Below, piece after piece: positions 16,182 to 25,117 of a DNA stretch of 64,000 nucleotides. The notes under the pieces were generated by a model. The model saw nothing but the letters and a program-made list of their open reading frames with translations, had not been told where the DNA came from and did not search any database. Numbering within the stretch: position 1 is the stretch's first letter; each line of letters begins with the position of its first letter. The DNA is from an uncultured Cellulophaga sp. (GTDB taxonomy: Bacteria; Bacteroidota; Bacteroidia; Flavobacteriales; Flavobacteriaceae): positions 1 to 64,000 of the forward strand of contig CANLOV010000007.1 in assembly GCA_947492955.1 (NCBI GenBank), read 5' to 3'. The position numbers and the translations under genes were made by a program.

Positions 16182-19100
16182 ATGATTCATTTCTTCGGAG
16201 AACAAAGCAGTAAAGTTTTTGCAGTACAAACTAGTAATGAACTTTCGCAGGAAGACACACAAAAATTAACTTGGTTATTTGGTAATAAGCCAAAAATAAA
16301 CGCAGCGTCTTTAGACGCTTTTTTTATTGGTCCAAGAGCAGCGATGATTACTCCTTGGAGTACTAATGCAACAGAAATTACTCAAAATATGGGTATTTCT
16401 GGTATTATTCGTATTGAAGAATTTAATGCTACTAAAGAAAATTTTGAAGATTTTGATGCTATGCTTTTTCAAAAGTATAACGGACTAAATCAAGAAATTT
16501 ATACGATTGATGTAACTCCGGAAGCGGTTTTAGCTATTGATGATATAGCAGCTTATAATCAGCAAGAAGGTTTAGCATTAAGTGATGAAGAAGTAACTTA
16601 TTTAGAAGAAGTTGCCACCAAAATTGGTAGAAAACTAACCGATTCTGAAGTTTTTGGTTTTAGCCAAGTAAACTCAGAACACTGTAGACATAAAATATTT
16701 AACGGTACTTTTGTAATTGATGGAGAAGAAATGCCTTCGTCTTTATTTAAATTAATAAAGAAAACATCACAAGAAAATCCAAATACAATTGTATCTGCTT
16801 ATAAAGATAATGTTGCTTTTGTAGAAGGACCAAAAGTAACGCAGTTTGCTCCTAAAAGTGCTGATAAACCAGATTTTTACGAAGAAAAAGAATTTAATTC
16901 TGTTATATCTATAAAAGCAGAAACACATAATTTTCCTACTACTGTAGAGCCTTTTAATGGAGCAGCAACTGGTGCTGGTGGAGAAATTAGAGACAGACTT
17001 GCTGGTGGTAAAGGTTCTTTACCTTTGGCAGGAACAGCGGTATATATGACTTCTTATTCCCGTTTAGAAGAAAACAGACCTTGGGAAAAAGGAATGACAG
17101 AAAGAGATTGGTTATACCAAACTCCTATGGATATTCTTATAAAAGCATCTAATGGTGCTTCTGATTTTGGTAATAAATTTGGGCAACCATTAATTACTGG
17201 TTCTGTATTAACTTTTGAGCATAAAGAAGAAGCGCGTAGACTTGGATTTGATAAAGTTATTATGCAAGCCGGTGGTATTGGTTATGGTAAAAAAGAGCAG
17301 GCTTTAAAAGATACACCTAAAACTGGAGATAAAATTGTTATTCTTGGTGGCGAAAACTACAGAATAGGAATGGGTGGTGCTGCCGTTTCTAGTGCAGATA
17401 CTGGCGAATTTAGCTCTGCCATAGAATTAAATGCCATACAACGTTCTAACCCAGAAATGCAAAAACGTGCAGCTAATGCAGTGCGTGGTATGGTAGAAAG
17501 CGATGTTAACTCTATTGTTTCTATACATGATCATGGAGCTGGTGGACATTTAAACTGTTTATCAGAATTGGTAGAAGATACCGGAGGTAAAATAGATTTA
17601 GATAAATTACCTGTAGGAGACCCTACCCTATCTGCTAAAGAAATTATAGGTAACGAATCTCAGGAACGTATGGGGTTAGTTATTGGTGATGAAGATGCTA
17701 AATTACTAGCACGTATTGCAAAAAGAGAGCGTTCTCCAATGTATGAAGTTGGTGATGTTACTGGTGACGATCGTTTTACCTTTCAATCTAAAACTACAGG
17801 TGAAAAACCAATGGATTTAGCCATGTCTGATATGTTTGGGAGTTCTCCTAAAACAATAATGACAGATAAAAAAATGACTCGTAATTACGATGCTCCAACA
17901 TATTCTTTAGAACACTTTCATGAATATTTAGAACAAGTATTGCAATTAGAAGCCGTAGCTGCTAAAGATTGGTTAACTAATAAAGTAGACCGTTGTGTTG
18001 GTGGTAAAGTAGCCAAACAACAATGTGCGGGTCCTTTACAATTACCCTTAAATAATTGTGGTGTAATGGCATTAGATTATAAAGGTAAAGAAGGGATAGC
18101 TACATCTATAGGTCACTCCCCTATTTCTGGATTAATAAACCCAGCAGCTGGGAGTAAAAACAGTATTACAGAAGCCTTATCTAATATTATATGGGCACCA
18201 TTAAAAGACGGGCTACAATCTATTTCTTTATCTGCCAATTGGATGTGGCCATGTAAGAACGAAGGTGAAGATGCTCGTTTATATGAAGCTGTACAAGCAA
18301 TATCTGATTTCTCTATTGAACTAGGGATTAATGTACCTACAGGAAAGGATTCCCTTTCTATGAAACAAAAATATAAAGATGGTGATGTTATTGCTCCTGG
18401 AACTGTAATTATATCAGCAGCAGGTAATTGCAACGATATATCTAAAGTAATAGAACCAGTATTGCAAAAAGATGGAGGTAGTATTTATTATATAAATCTA
18501 TCTCAAGACTCCTATAAATTAGGTGGTTCATCTTTTGCTCAAATTTTAAATACAATAGGTAGTGAGGCACCAACAGTAACAAGTGCATCAAACTTAAAAA
18601 CAGTATTTAATACCATTCAATCTTTAATAGTAAATGAGCAAATTATTGCTGGACATGATGTTGCCTCTGGTGGATTAATTACAACATTACTAGAACTTTG
18701 TTTTGCAGATGTAAACTTAGGAGCAACTATAGATTTATCTGCTTTAGGAGAAGCCGATACCATTAAATTATTATTTGCTGAAAATGTAGGAATTGTTTTT
18801 CAAGCAAAAGATAATAGTATAGAAAAAGTTTTAGCCGATGCTAAAATAGAATACTTTAAAATTGGAGAAGTAAGTAACGAAGCTACTCTTACTCTTAAAA
18901 ATAATGGTGCTGAAATAGGATTAAACATAACATCATTACGCGATACATGGTTTAAAACATCCTATTTATTAGATAACAAGCAAACAGCAAATGGTTTAGC
19001 AAAAGATAGGTATGATAATTATAAGAGCCAGCCTTTAAATTATACATTCCCGTCACATTTTACAGGAAAACTACCAAATATTAGTGGTTCTAAGCCTAAA

Positions 19101-19835
19101 GCTGCCATTATAAGAGAAAAAGGAAGTAATTCTGAACGAGAAATGGCAAACGCTATGTTCTTAGCTGGTTTTGATGTAAAAGATGTGCATATGACCGATT
19201 TAATATCGGGTCGTGAAACACTAGAAGATATTCAGTTTATAGGTGCCGTTGGTGGTTTTTCTAATTCAGATGTACTAGGAAGTGCAAAAGGATGGGCTGG
19301 AGCTTTTAAATACAATGAAAAAGCAAATACAGCCCTTAAAAATTTCTTTGCAAGACCAGATACACTTTCTATTGGTATTTGTAACGGTTGTCAGTTGTTT
19401 ATGGAATTAGATTTAATAAATCCAGAACACGCAGAGCATGGAAAAATGACTTATAACGATTCTCATAAACACGAAAGTAACTTTACTTCTGTTAAGATAA
19501 AAGAAAACAACTCTGTAATGCTATCTTCTTTAGCTGGTACAACACTAGGTGTATGGATATCACATGGCGAGGGTAAATTTAATTTACCACTATCCGAAGA
19601 CAACTATGCTATAGTTGCTAAATATGGATATGAAGGTTACCCAGCCAACCCTAATGGTAGCGATTTTAATACAGCTATGTTGTGTGATAAAACAGGTAGG
19701 CATTTAGTAACCATGCCACATATAGAACGTTCTATATTTCAATGGAATTGGGCACACTACCCTACTCACAGAAAAGATGAAGTTTCTCCGTGGTTAGAAG
19801 CATTTATCAATGCTAAAAACTGGATAACAAAGTAA
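16182..19835 (+). CDS. purL: Phosphoribosylformylglycinamidine synthase, large single-chain form
   Basis: A 1217-residue enzyme of purine synthesis that converts FGAR, glutamine and ATP to FGAM. It has the fused PurS-PurL-PurQ organisation. The N-terminal PurS-like part (1-130) is followed by the synthetase domain (FSQVNSEHCRHKIFNG; KAETHNFPTTVEPFNGAATG with GGEIRD; VSIHDHGAGGHLNCLSELVE). The C-terminal class I glutamine amidotransferase has the nucleophile C1067 in GICNGCQ. Near the end the HGEGKF and PHIERS motifs are intact. Length is normal for Bacteroidota (about 1220). It has its own promoter and a strong terminator, so it is a monocistronic housekeeping gene. Confidence 0.97.
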   Translation: MIHFFGEQSSKVFAVQTSNELSQEDTQKLTWLFGNKPKINAASLDAFFIGPRAAMITPWSTNATEITQNMGISGIIRIEEFNATKENFEDFDAMLFQKYNGLNQEIYTIDVTPEAVLAIDDIAAYNQQEGLALSDEEVTYLEEVATKIGRKLTDSEVFGFSQVNSEHCRHKIFNGTFVIDGEEMPSSLFKLIKKTSQENPNTIVSAYKDNVAFVEGPKVTQFAPKSADKPDFYEEKEFNSVISIKAETHNFPTTVEPFNGAATGAGGEIRDRLAGGKGSLPLAGTAVYMTSYSRLEENRPWEKGMTERDWLYQTPMDILIKASNGASDFGNKFGQPLITGSVLTFEHKEEARRLGFDKVIMQAGGIGYGKKEQALKDTPKTGDKIVILGGENYRIGMGGAAVSSADTGEFSSAIELNAIQRSNPEMQKRAANAVRGMVESDVNSIVSIHDHGAGGHLNCLSELVEDTGGKIDLDKLPVGDPTLSAKEIIGNESQERMGLVIGDEDAKLLARIAKRERSPMYEVGDVTGDDRFTFQSKTTGEKPMDLAMSDMFGSSPKTIMTDKKMTRNYDAPTYSLEHFHEYLEQVLQLEAVAAKDWLTNKVDRCVGGKVAKQQCAGPLQLPLNNCGVMALDYKGKEGIATSIGHSPISGLINPAAGSKNSITEALSNIIWAPLKDGLQSISLSANWMWPCKNEGEDARLYEAVQAISDFSIELGINVPTGKDSLSMKQKYKDGDVIAPGTVIISAAGNCNDISKVIEPVLQKDGGSIYYINLSQDSYKLGGSSFAQILNTIGSEAPTVTSASNLKTVFNTIQSLIVNEQIIAGHDVASGGLITTLLELCFADVNLGATIDLSALGEADTIKLLFAENVGIVFQAKDNSIEKVLADAKIEYFKIGEVSNEATLTLKNNGAEIGLNITSLRDTWFKTSYLLDNKQTANGLAKDRYDNYKSQPLNYTFPSHFTGKLPNISGSKPKAAIIREKGSNSEREMANAMFLAGFDVKDVHMTDLISGRETLEDIQFIGAVGGFSNSDVLGSAKGWAGAFKYNEKANTALKNFFARPDTLSIGICNGCQLFMELDLINPEHAEHGKMTYNDSHKHESNFTSVKIKENNSVMLSSLAGTTLGVWISHGEGKFNLPLSEDNYAIVAKYGYEGYPANPNGSDFNTAMLCDKTGRHLVTMPHIERSIFQWNWAHYPTHRKDEVSPWLEAFINAKNWITK

Positions 19836-19841
19836 AACTAG

Positions 19842-19898
19842 TTTTTATGCTAAATAACTCTGGACTAAAAATATCCAGAGTTATTTAGTGCATAAAAA
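19842..19898. terminator. Strong hairpin terminator after purL
   Basis: A long stem: outer 9 bp (TTTTTATGC with its complement) and inner 14 bp (TAAATAACTCTGGA with its complement), separated by a 2-nt bulge on the right arm, around a 9-nt A-rich loop. T and A runs at the two ends suit both purL and the converging minus-strand gene. Confidence 0.8.
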
Positions 19899-19923
19899 AT
19901 TATGACTTTAGTTAAAAAGTATT

Positions 19924-22900
19924 TTATCTTTTTAAGGTAAAATGTCCTTTTTTAATAATTCCGTCATCAAAAACAACTTTAAACCAGTAATCTCCTGACA
20001 AAAGATTTTTATTATTATAAGTTCCATTCCAACCGATTTTAGAAGAATTCATTGTATGTAAAAGTGTTCCATATCTATCATAAATAGAGATAGAATAGTT
20101 TTTATTTGCATCTCCTAATAATTTCCATGTATCATTAACACCGTCGTTATTTGGTGTAAAAAACTTTGGGTAATCTAAAATTCTAATATTTTCTTTTAAA
20201 ATACCGCAACCATCTATTTCTTTAACATGTAAAGTATAATCGCCTCCAATTAAATTATTAAAAGTATTACTACTTTGATAATTAATATCATCCAAAGAAA
20301 AATTATATTTTAAATTGGAATTGATAATAATATTTATGCTATTATTTTTATTAAACTCTGTAATTTTAATGCTATAGTCTGTTATAGGATTTACATCAGT
20401 TATTTTTACATCAACTTCCGAAGTACTTAAACCACAAGAGTTTAGTACTATATATGTGTATATTCCAGACTTATCAATTAATGGATTAAACATACCTGTT
20501 CCGCTAGATAAGTTGGGAGACCATACGCCTCCTTTTTCTTTTTCTCCTTTTAAACTATCAAATAAATCATAAGGAGTACTATTAATACAAATTTCAAGGC
20601 TACCATTTTCTCCTGCTTTTGGTTCTTTAAAAACAGTTACATTAACTTCTGAGACATCTATTCCACAAGAGCCATTATTTATAGTGTAAATATATTTGCC
20701 ACCACTATCTACAGAAGGATTAAATATGCCTGTTCCGCTAGATAAACTTGGTGTCCACACACCTCCTTTGTCTTTATCCCCATTTAAGCTGTCATATAAA
20801 TCTACTGGGTCGCTACTAATACATATATCTAGATTTCCATCTTCTCCTGCTTTCGGTAACTTAGAAACTGTAACATTAACTTCTGCTTTATCTGTATTAC
20901 ACACCCCTTTATTTAGGGTGTAAGTATATTTTCCACTAATGTCTATAGAAGGATCAAAAATACCCGTTCCACTAGATAAGCTGGGTGTCCAAACACCTCC
21001 TCTTTCTTTTTCACCCTTTAAACTATCAAATAAATCTACTGAGGTACTATTTATACAAATATCTAAACTCCCATTTTTTCCTGCTTTTGGTTTTTTAGTA
21101 ACAACAACATCAACTTCTGATGTGTCAGAACCACAATTTCCTTTATTAATAGTATAGGTGTATTTTCCACTACCGTCTATGGAAGGGTTAAATATGCCTC
21201 TTCCACTAGATAAACTTGGTGTCCAAACACCACCTCTTTCTTTTGTTCCATTTAAACTATCAAATAAATCTACAGGAGTACTATTTATACAAATTTCAAG
21301 ACTTCCATTTTCTCCTGCTATTGGCTTATTATTATCAATTATAACAGTAACGGTAGATGTGTTAGTACCACAACCATTAGAAACTGTATAGGTATAATTA
21401 CCTGGTAAATCTTTTGACACATCAAAAACACCAGATCCACTAGCTAAGTTAGGAGACCATGTACCACCTGTATCTGGTTGCCCTGCTAACATTGTGTGTA
21501 AATCAATGGAATTAGCTGTGCTACAAACTTTAATTGTGGAATTTAAGCCAGAATTTGGTTCCTTTTCTATTTCAACTTTTATTTTTGCAGAAGCTTGTAA
21601 ACAATCTCCATTAATTATTTGGTAAGTATAGGTACCTTCTAAATCTACTTTAGGATCAAATAAACCTGAACCACTTTTTAATTTAGGAATCCACTGTCCA
21701 TTAATATCTGGAGTACCTTTTAAAATTGTAAATAAATCTACTTGCGCAGAATTAGAGCATAGTTTTATAGAATTATCTTCTCCCGCATTTGGGGTATTAG
21801 ATATAACTTTAAGAATTGCTTGGTTTGTATATAGTGCTGTATTACATTTTGATTGGGAATTATAATATGATAATCGGTATATATAATTATTAAAATGAAT
21901 GGGGGCATTGTTTATTATAAGTGTTCTTCTATTTGTACCGTTATAATTAGAACCATTGGTTAAACTTATCCAAGTTTGCCCATTATCGGTACTTAGTTCC
22001 CATTGAAAAGTATCTGTATTCGTAATTTTTGCAAAAAAAATAGCAGATGAACCTATATTAACAGACTGATGTTCTGGTTGTTGAGTTATAATTGGTGATA
22101 AGCTAATGTCCTGAAAATCTATTTTTCCATTATTATCATCGTCTAAAGGAGTAATATAAGCTGTTGTTTCTTCAATTATTTTTCCATTAAAATCTACAGT
22201 GTCTGGTAAACTCCCTAAAGTACCATTAGAATCAGAATCTGTAAAACCTGCTTCTATAACATCCCAACACCCATTATTATTACTATCTAAATCTAAATGA
22301 TCTGGAATTAAGTCTCCATCAGAATCTAAATTTGGGTCTCCTTTTTGCTCTACAGTATCTAAAATACCATCATTATCATCATCTAAATCTACAGCATCTA
22401 AAATACCATCATTATCATTATCTCCATTATTTTTAATAAAATCAACACTATTACAGTTAAAACCATTATTACTTAATCTAAATGTTGTAGAAATACGACC
22501 ATAAGTAAAAAAATTACTTATACTATTACAATCATTTAATAATGAGTTTTCTTCTATTATAAAACTTGTACTATTTGTATTATTTCCAAAACTAATTAAT
22601 GCAGATAAAAAAGTTAAGTTTTGTAAATTATTATTGCTATTTATTAGAAGGCTTTGTCCAATATTTCTTAGATTAGGAAAACCATCTACATTATCTAGTA
22701 GGTTGTTATTTGATAATTCAAAAGTTAAAGATATTTCTCTTAAACTATGAAAAGCACTTATTTCTTTTAGATTATCATTATTAATTATAAATAAATCTCT
22801 TACTCGCTGTAATTTATTAAATCCTATTATTTTTGTTATTTCTAAATCAGATATACGAATATAATTCTCTACATTAATTAAATTTTTAAATCCATTAATA

Positions 22901-23568
22901 TTAGTTATTACCTGTTTTGTTAAAACAATAGATTTTACTTCTAAAAGATTATTGAATGTTGGGATATTAACTTGATTTCTACCTCCGTTATTTTGGATAT
23001 GAAGCTCCTCTTTAATTTCTCTTATATTTTTAAACTCTCCAATGCTTTTAAGTAATAAATTATTACTAATATCTAAATTAAAGGCATTTATTACTGAATT
23101 AAATAATGGAATGTTTTCTAAATTAGAATTACTTTTTATTCTAATCGATTTAAAACAACTGGTAAGATCAAAGCCTCTTATTGACTTTAGTTTAATATTT
23201 GAATCAAAAATTAAATTCCCAAAAAACGAATTTAAATTATTAAAGGAAATTCTTTCTAAATTATTGTTATTTTTAATATCAATACTACCACCAATATGTA
23301 ATATAAAATCAAAATTTAAATCTCCAGAAATTAAAGTATTCTCAATAATAAAATCTCCTTGTATATCTTCTAAATTTTCCAGCGATGTAATGTTAGCAAT
23401 ATTATTAGTTTTAATAATTAAATTACCATTTATGTTTTTACATTCAGGAAATTTATTTGAAAATAAATCTACTTCTTCTTGTGTTGTTAAAACAACATCC
23501 CCATTAGGACATTGAGAATATAATATATGACATAAAAATAATAAAGAAAGAAAAAGAAATATCTTCAA
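19924..23568 (-). CDS. Giant T9SS-secreted protein with L-domain, calcium and tandem repeats
   Basis: A 1214-residue exported protein. The signal peptide ends near YSQ (residue 19). Residues about 30-375 are leucine/isoleucine-rich beta-helix repeats like receptor L-domains (ITSLENLEDIQGDFII and many similar units). Residues about 380-450 are thrombospondin type 3-like calcium loops (DNDNDGILDAVDLDDDNDG). An Ig-like domain follows (490-585), then six ~78-residue repeats (about 590-1065), the last four nearly identical. The C-terminus is a type B T9SS sorting domain (FFTPNNDGVNDTWKL, IYDRYGTLL, KGHFTLKR). The gene appears to start at TTG 23568, since the signal peptide begins there and no in-frame ATG lies close upstream. 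It is probably a cell-surface adhesin; that is inference. Confidence 0.85.
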   Translation of the reverse strand: MKIFLFLSLLFLCHILYSQCPNGDVVLTTQEEVDLFSNKFPECKNINGNLIIKTNNIANITSLENLEDIQGDFIIENTLISGDLNFDFILHIGGSIDIKNNNNLERISFNNLNSFFGNLIFDSNIKLKSIRGFDLTSCFKSIRIKSNSNLENIPLFNSVINAFNLDISNNLLLKSIGEFKNIREIKEELHIQNNGGRNQVNIPTFNNLLEVKSIVLTKQVITNINGFKNLINVENYIRISDLEITKIIGFNKLQRVRDLFIINNDNLKEISAFHSLREISLTFELSNNNLLDNVDGFPNLRNIGQSLLINSNNNLQNLTFLSALISFGNNTNSTSFIIEENSLLNDCNSISNFFTYGRISTTFRLSNNGFNCNSVDFIKNNGDNDNDGILDAVDLDDDNDGILDTVEQKGDPNLDSDGDLIPDHLDLDSNNNGCWDVIEAGFTDSDSNGTLGSLPDTVDFNGKIIEETTAYITPLDDDNNGKIDFQDISLSPIITQQPEHQSVNIGSSAIFFAKITNTDTFQWELSTDNGQTWISLTNGSNYNGTNRRTLIINNAPIHFNNYIYRLSYYNSQSKCNTALYTNQAILKVISNTPNAGEDNSIKLCSNSAQVDLFTILKGTPDINGQWIPKLKSGSGLFDPKVDLEGTYTYQIINGDCLQASAKIKVEIEKEPNSGLNSTIKVCSTANSIDLHTMLAGQPDTGGTWSPNLASGSGVFDVSKDLPGNYTYTVSNGCGTNTSTVTVIIDNNKPIAGENGSLEICINSTPVDLFDSLNGTKERGGVWTPSLSSGRGIFNPSIDGSGKYTYTINKGNCGSDTSEVDVVVTKKPKAGKNGSLDICINSTSVDLFDSLKGEKERGGVWTPSLSSGTGIFDPSIDISGKYTYTLNKGVCNTDKAEVNVTVSKLPKAGEDGNLDICISSDPVDLYDSLNGDKDKGGVWTPSLSSGTGIFNPSVDSGGKYIYTINNGSCGIDVSEVNVTVFKEPKAGENGSLEICINSTPYDLFDSLKGEKEKGGVWSPNLSSGTGMFNPLIDKSGIYTYIVLNSCGLSTSEVDVKITDVNPITDYSIKITEFNKNNSINIIINSNLKYNFSLDDINYQSSNTFNNLIGGDYTLHVKEIDGCGILKENIRILDYPKFFTPNNDGVNDTWKLLGDANKNYSISIYDRYGTLLHTMNSSKIGWNGTYNNKNLLSGDYWFKVVFDDGIIKKGHFTLKR
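20390..21800 (-). repeat. Six tandem ~234-bp (78-residue) repeats
   Basis: Inside the giant T9SS gene, each unit reads approximately AG(E/K)(N/D)G-L-ICINSTP-DLFDSL, then GGVWTPSLSSGTGIFNPS and GKYTYTINKG. Unit starts on the DNA fall near 20616, 20850, 21084 and 21318, so the period is 234 bp. The two gene-proximal units are diverged (CSNSAQVDLFTIL, CSTANSIDLHTML). The four distal ones are nearly the same, which suggests recent expansion. Confidence 0.8.
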
Positions 23569-23750
23569 AATGAAATATTTTAAACTAATAATTGTAAGTA
23601 AATATATTGTTATTAGATAATATTAACAAATGATTATATAAAAACGTCTAAAGCAAATATTTAGTTACAATAAAAATAATCTTAAAAAAATGCAATACAT
23701 TTAAAAACCTGCGTCTTTATAATTGAGAGCCGATTAAATTAGGTGTTTAA

Positions 23751-24293
23751 ATGACCTTAGAATCTGATAATAATAAAAAGCTAAAAGAGTTTTTTGGTAG
23801 AGAATACCAATCGCTAAAGGCTTATGTTACCACAAGGATAAAAGACAGCGCAAATAGAGATGCGGAAGATATTATCCAAGATGTAGCATTAAAATTATTT
23901 ACAGGTGCAGACAGGTACTCTCCTATTAATAATGTAGCTGGTTTTGTTTATCATTCTATAAAAAATAAAATTATAGATGTATTACGGAGTAAAAAACAAA
24001 CTTATAATAGTATAGAAGAAAGTGAAGCTAAGTTAATAGCATTTACAGAGGTTTTATATGATAGTTCAGAAATAGGCTATTCCGAGCAATTAAAGAAAGA
24101 ATTAAAGCTTACCATTTTAAGTCTAAAACCAGTTTACAGAGATATTATTATTGCTATAGATTTTGAAGGTTATACGTATAAGGAAATAGCCTCCGAAACA
24201 GGAGTTTCTATAGGAACTTTAATGTCTAGAAGACATAGGGCTATCTCTATGTTATACAAAAAATTAGAAGCAAAAAAAGAAAACATAAATTAA
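23751..24293 (+). CDS. ECF-type sigma-70 family RNA polymerase sigma factor
   Basis: A 180-residue sigma factor. Region 2 (about 15-95) includes REYQSLKAYV, NRDAEDIIQDVALKLF and VAGFVYHSIKNKIIDVLRSKK. Region 4 (about 120-172) has LKPVYRDIIIAIDFEGYTYKEIA and a helix-turn-helix ETGVSIGTLMSRRHRA. There is no extension. A separate anti-sigma gene of a known type is not visible. Two small genes follow at 11 and 2 bp and are likely cotranscribed. Control could be through the small membrane protein encoded next. Confidence 0.92.
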   Translation: MTLESDNNKKLKEFFGREYQSLKAYVTTRIKDSANRDAEDIIQDVALKLFTGADRYSPINNVAGFVYHSIKNKIIDVLRSKKQTYNSIEESEAKLIAFTEVLYDSSEIGYSEQLKKELKLTILSLKPVYRDIIIAIDFEGYTYKEIASETGVSIGTLMSRRHRAISMLYKKLEAKKENIN

Positions 24294-24304
24294 AAAAATA
24301 GAAT

Positions 24305-24700
24305 ATGACAAATTTTTTAAAGCATAAAATGAGAGGTAAATCTGCAGGAGAAATAGCAGGTATTATAATTTTTGGAACCATTTTTATAGTTGGGTTGGCT
24401 ATTCTTTTTGGTTTTATAATTATGTGGCTATGGAATTGGTTAATGCCAGAAATATTTGGTTTACCTATGCTTTCTTATTGGCAAGCCGTTGGTGTGTTTG
24501 TATTATTCAAAATTTTACTCGGAAGTATGGGAGATTGTAGCAGCAGCAGTAAAAGTAACGATTCTAAATGCAAAGACGATTCTAAAGGTAAATTCTCTAA
24601 ATGGAAACATTACGATAAGTTTTGGGAAGAAGAAGGAGATATAGCCTATAAAAAATACTTAGAACGCTTAAATAACGATACTAACACAACAGAGGAATAA
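24305..24700 (+). CDS. Small membrane protein linked to the sigma factor
   Basis: A 131-residue protein of unknown family. A basic N-terminus is followed by two hydrophobic segments (about 17-45, and 55-72 which may be shorter or re-entrant), a Ser/Asp/Lys-rich linker with two Cys (about 76-95), and a charged C-terminus (FSKWKHYDKFWEEEGDIAYK) that looks like a folded or binding helix. Position directly after the sigma gene suggests a partner, possibly an anti-sigma factor. It has no recognisable zinc-binding anti-sigma motif, so this stays inference. Confidence 0.7.
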   Translation: MTNFLKHKMRGKSAGEIAGIIIFGTIFIVGLAILFGFIIMWLWNWLMPEIFGLPMLSYWQAVGVFVLFKILLGSMGDCSSSSKSNDSKCKDDSKGKFSKWKHYDKFWEEEGDIAYKKYLERLNNDTNTTEE

Positions 24701-24702
24701 GT

Positions 24703-24921
24703 ATGAATTTATTATTATTTAAGACCAATATTAAAACAAAAAAGAAAGTAAAAACTATAGCTCCTACCTTTAATAATCATGTTGGCATATCTAATTGGTC
24801 TGTAGATACCGAAGATATAGATAATGTATTACGAATTGAAGCTGAGGAAAATTTAAAGGAAAATGATGTAATTAGCTTGGTAGAAAATAATGGCTTCAGT
24901 TGCATGGTATTAGCAGATTAA
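24703..24921 (+). CDS. Small HMA-like ferredoxin-fold protein without CxxC
   Basis: A 72-residue cytoplasmic protein. Its order (KVKTIAPTFNNHVGISNWSVD, then NVLRIEAEE, then NDVISLVENNGFSCMVL) reproduces the beta-alpha-beta-beta-alpha-beta spacing of heavy-metal-associated domains. The metal-binding CxxC is missing. It starts 2 bp after the membrane protein stop, so it is the third gene of the sigma unit. A non-metal protein-interaction role is possible. The family call is by pattern only. Confidence 0.6.
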   Translation: MNLLLFKTNIKTKKKVKTIAPTFNNHVGISNWSVDTEDIDNVLRIEAEENLKENDVISLVENNGFSCMVLAD

Positions 24922-24933
24922 TTAACCTAAATT

Positions 24934-25009
24934 ATGTCAAATGAAAGGATTATAAAATTATATTAAAGCTATTAATGGAGATATAGACGCACTTTCTAAA
25001 TTAGATTAA
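24934..25009 (+). pseudogene. Possible frameshifted micro-ORF
   Basis: ATG at 24934 opens MSNERIIKLY and stops at once. One base out of frame the sequence continues as KAINGDIDALSKLD and then a stop. Together they look like one short peptide of about 25 residues broken by a single-base change. Too short for confidence; it could also be chance. Confidence 0.25.
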
Positions 25010-25117
25010 AACTCCATATAAATTAAATAATATTCAATCAATAATATAATTTTTTACGAATTCCATTTTATAAAACCATTTCCTTTTCTTAATTTGCATA
25101 TACCTGAATTATGAATT

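Noticed and set aside
20696-21391. Three similar plus-strand open frames of about 75 codons
   Set aside because: They are antisense shadows of the tandem repeats in the giant T9SS gene, which explains why they resemble each other.
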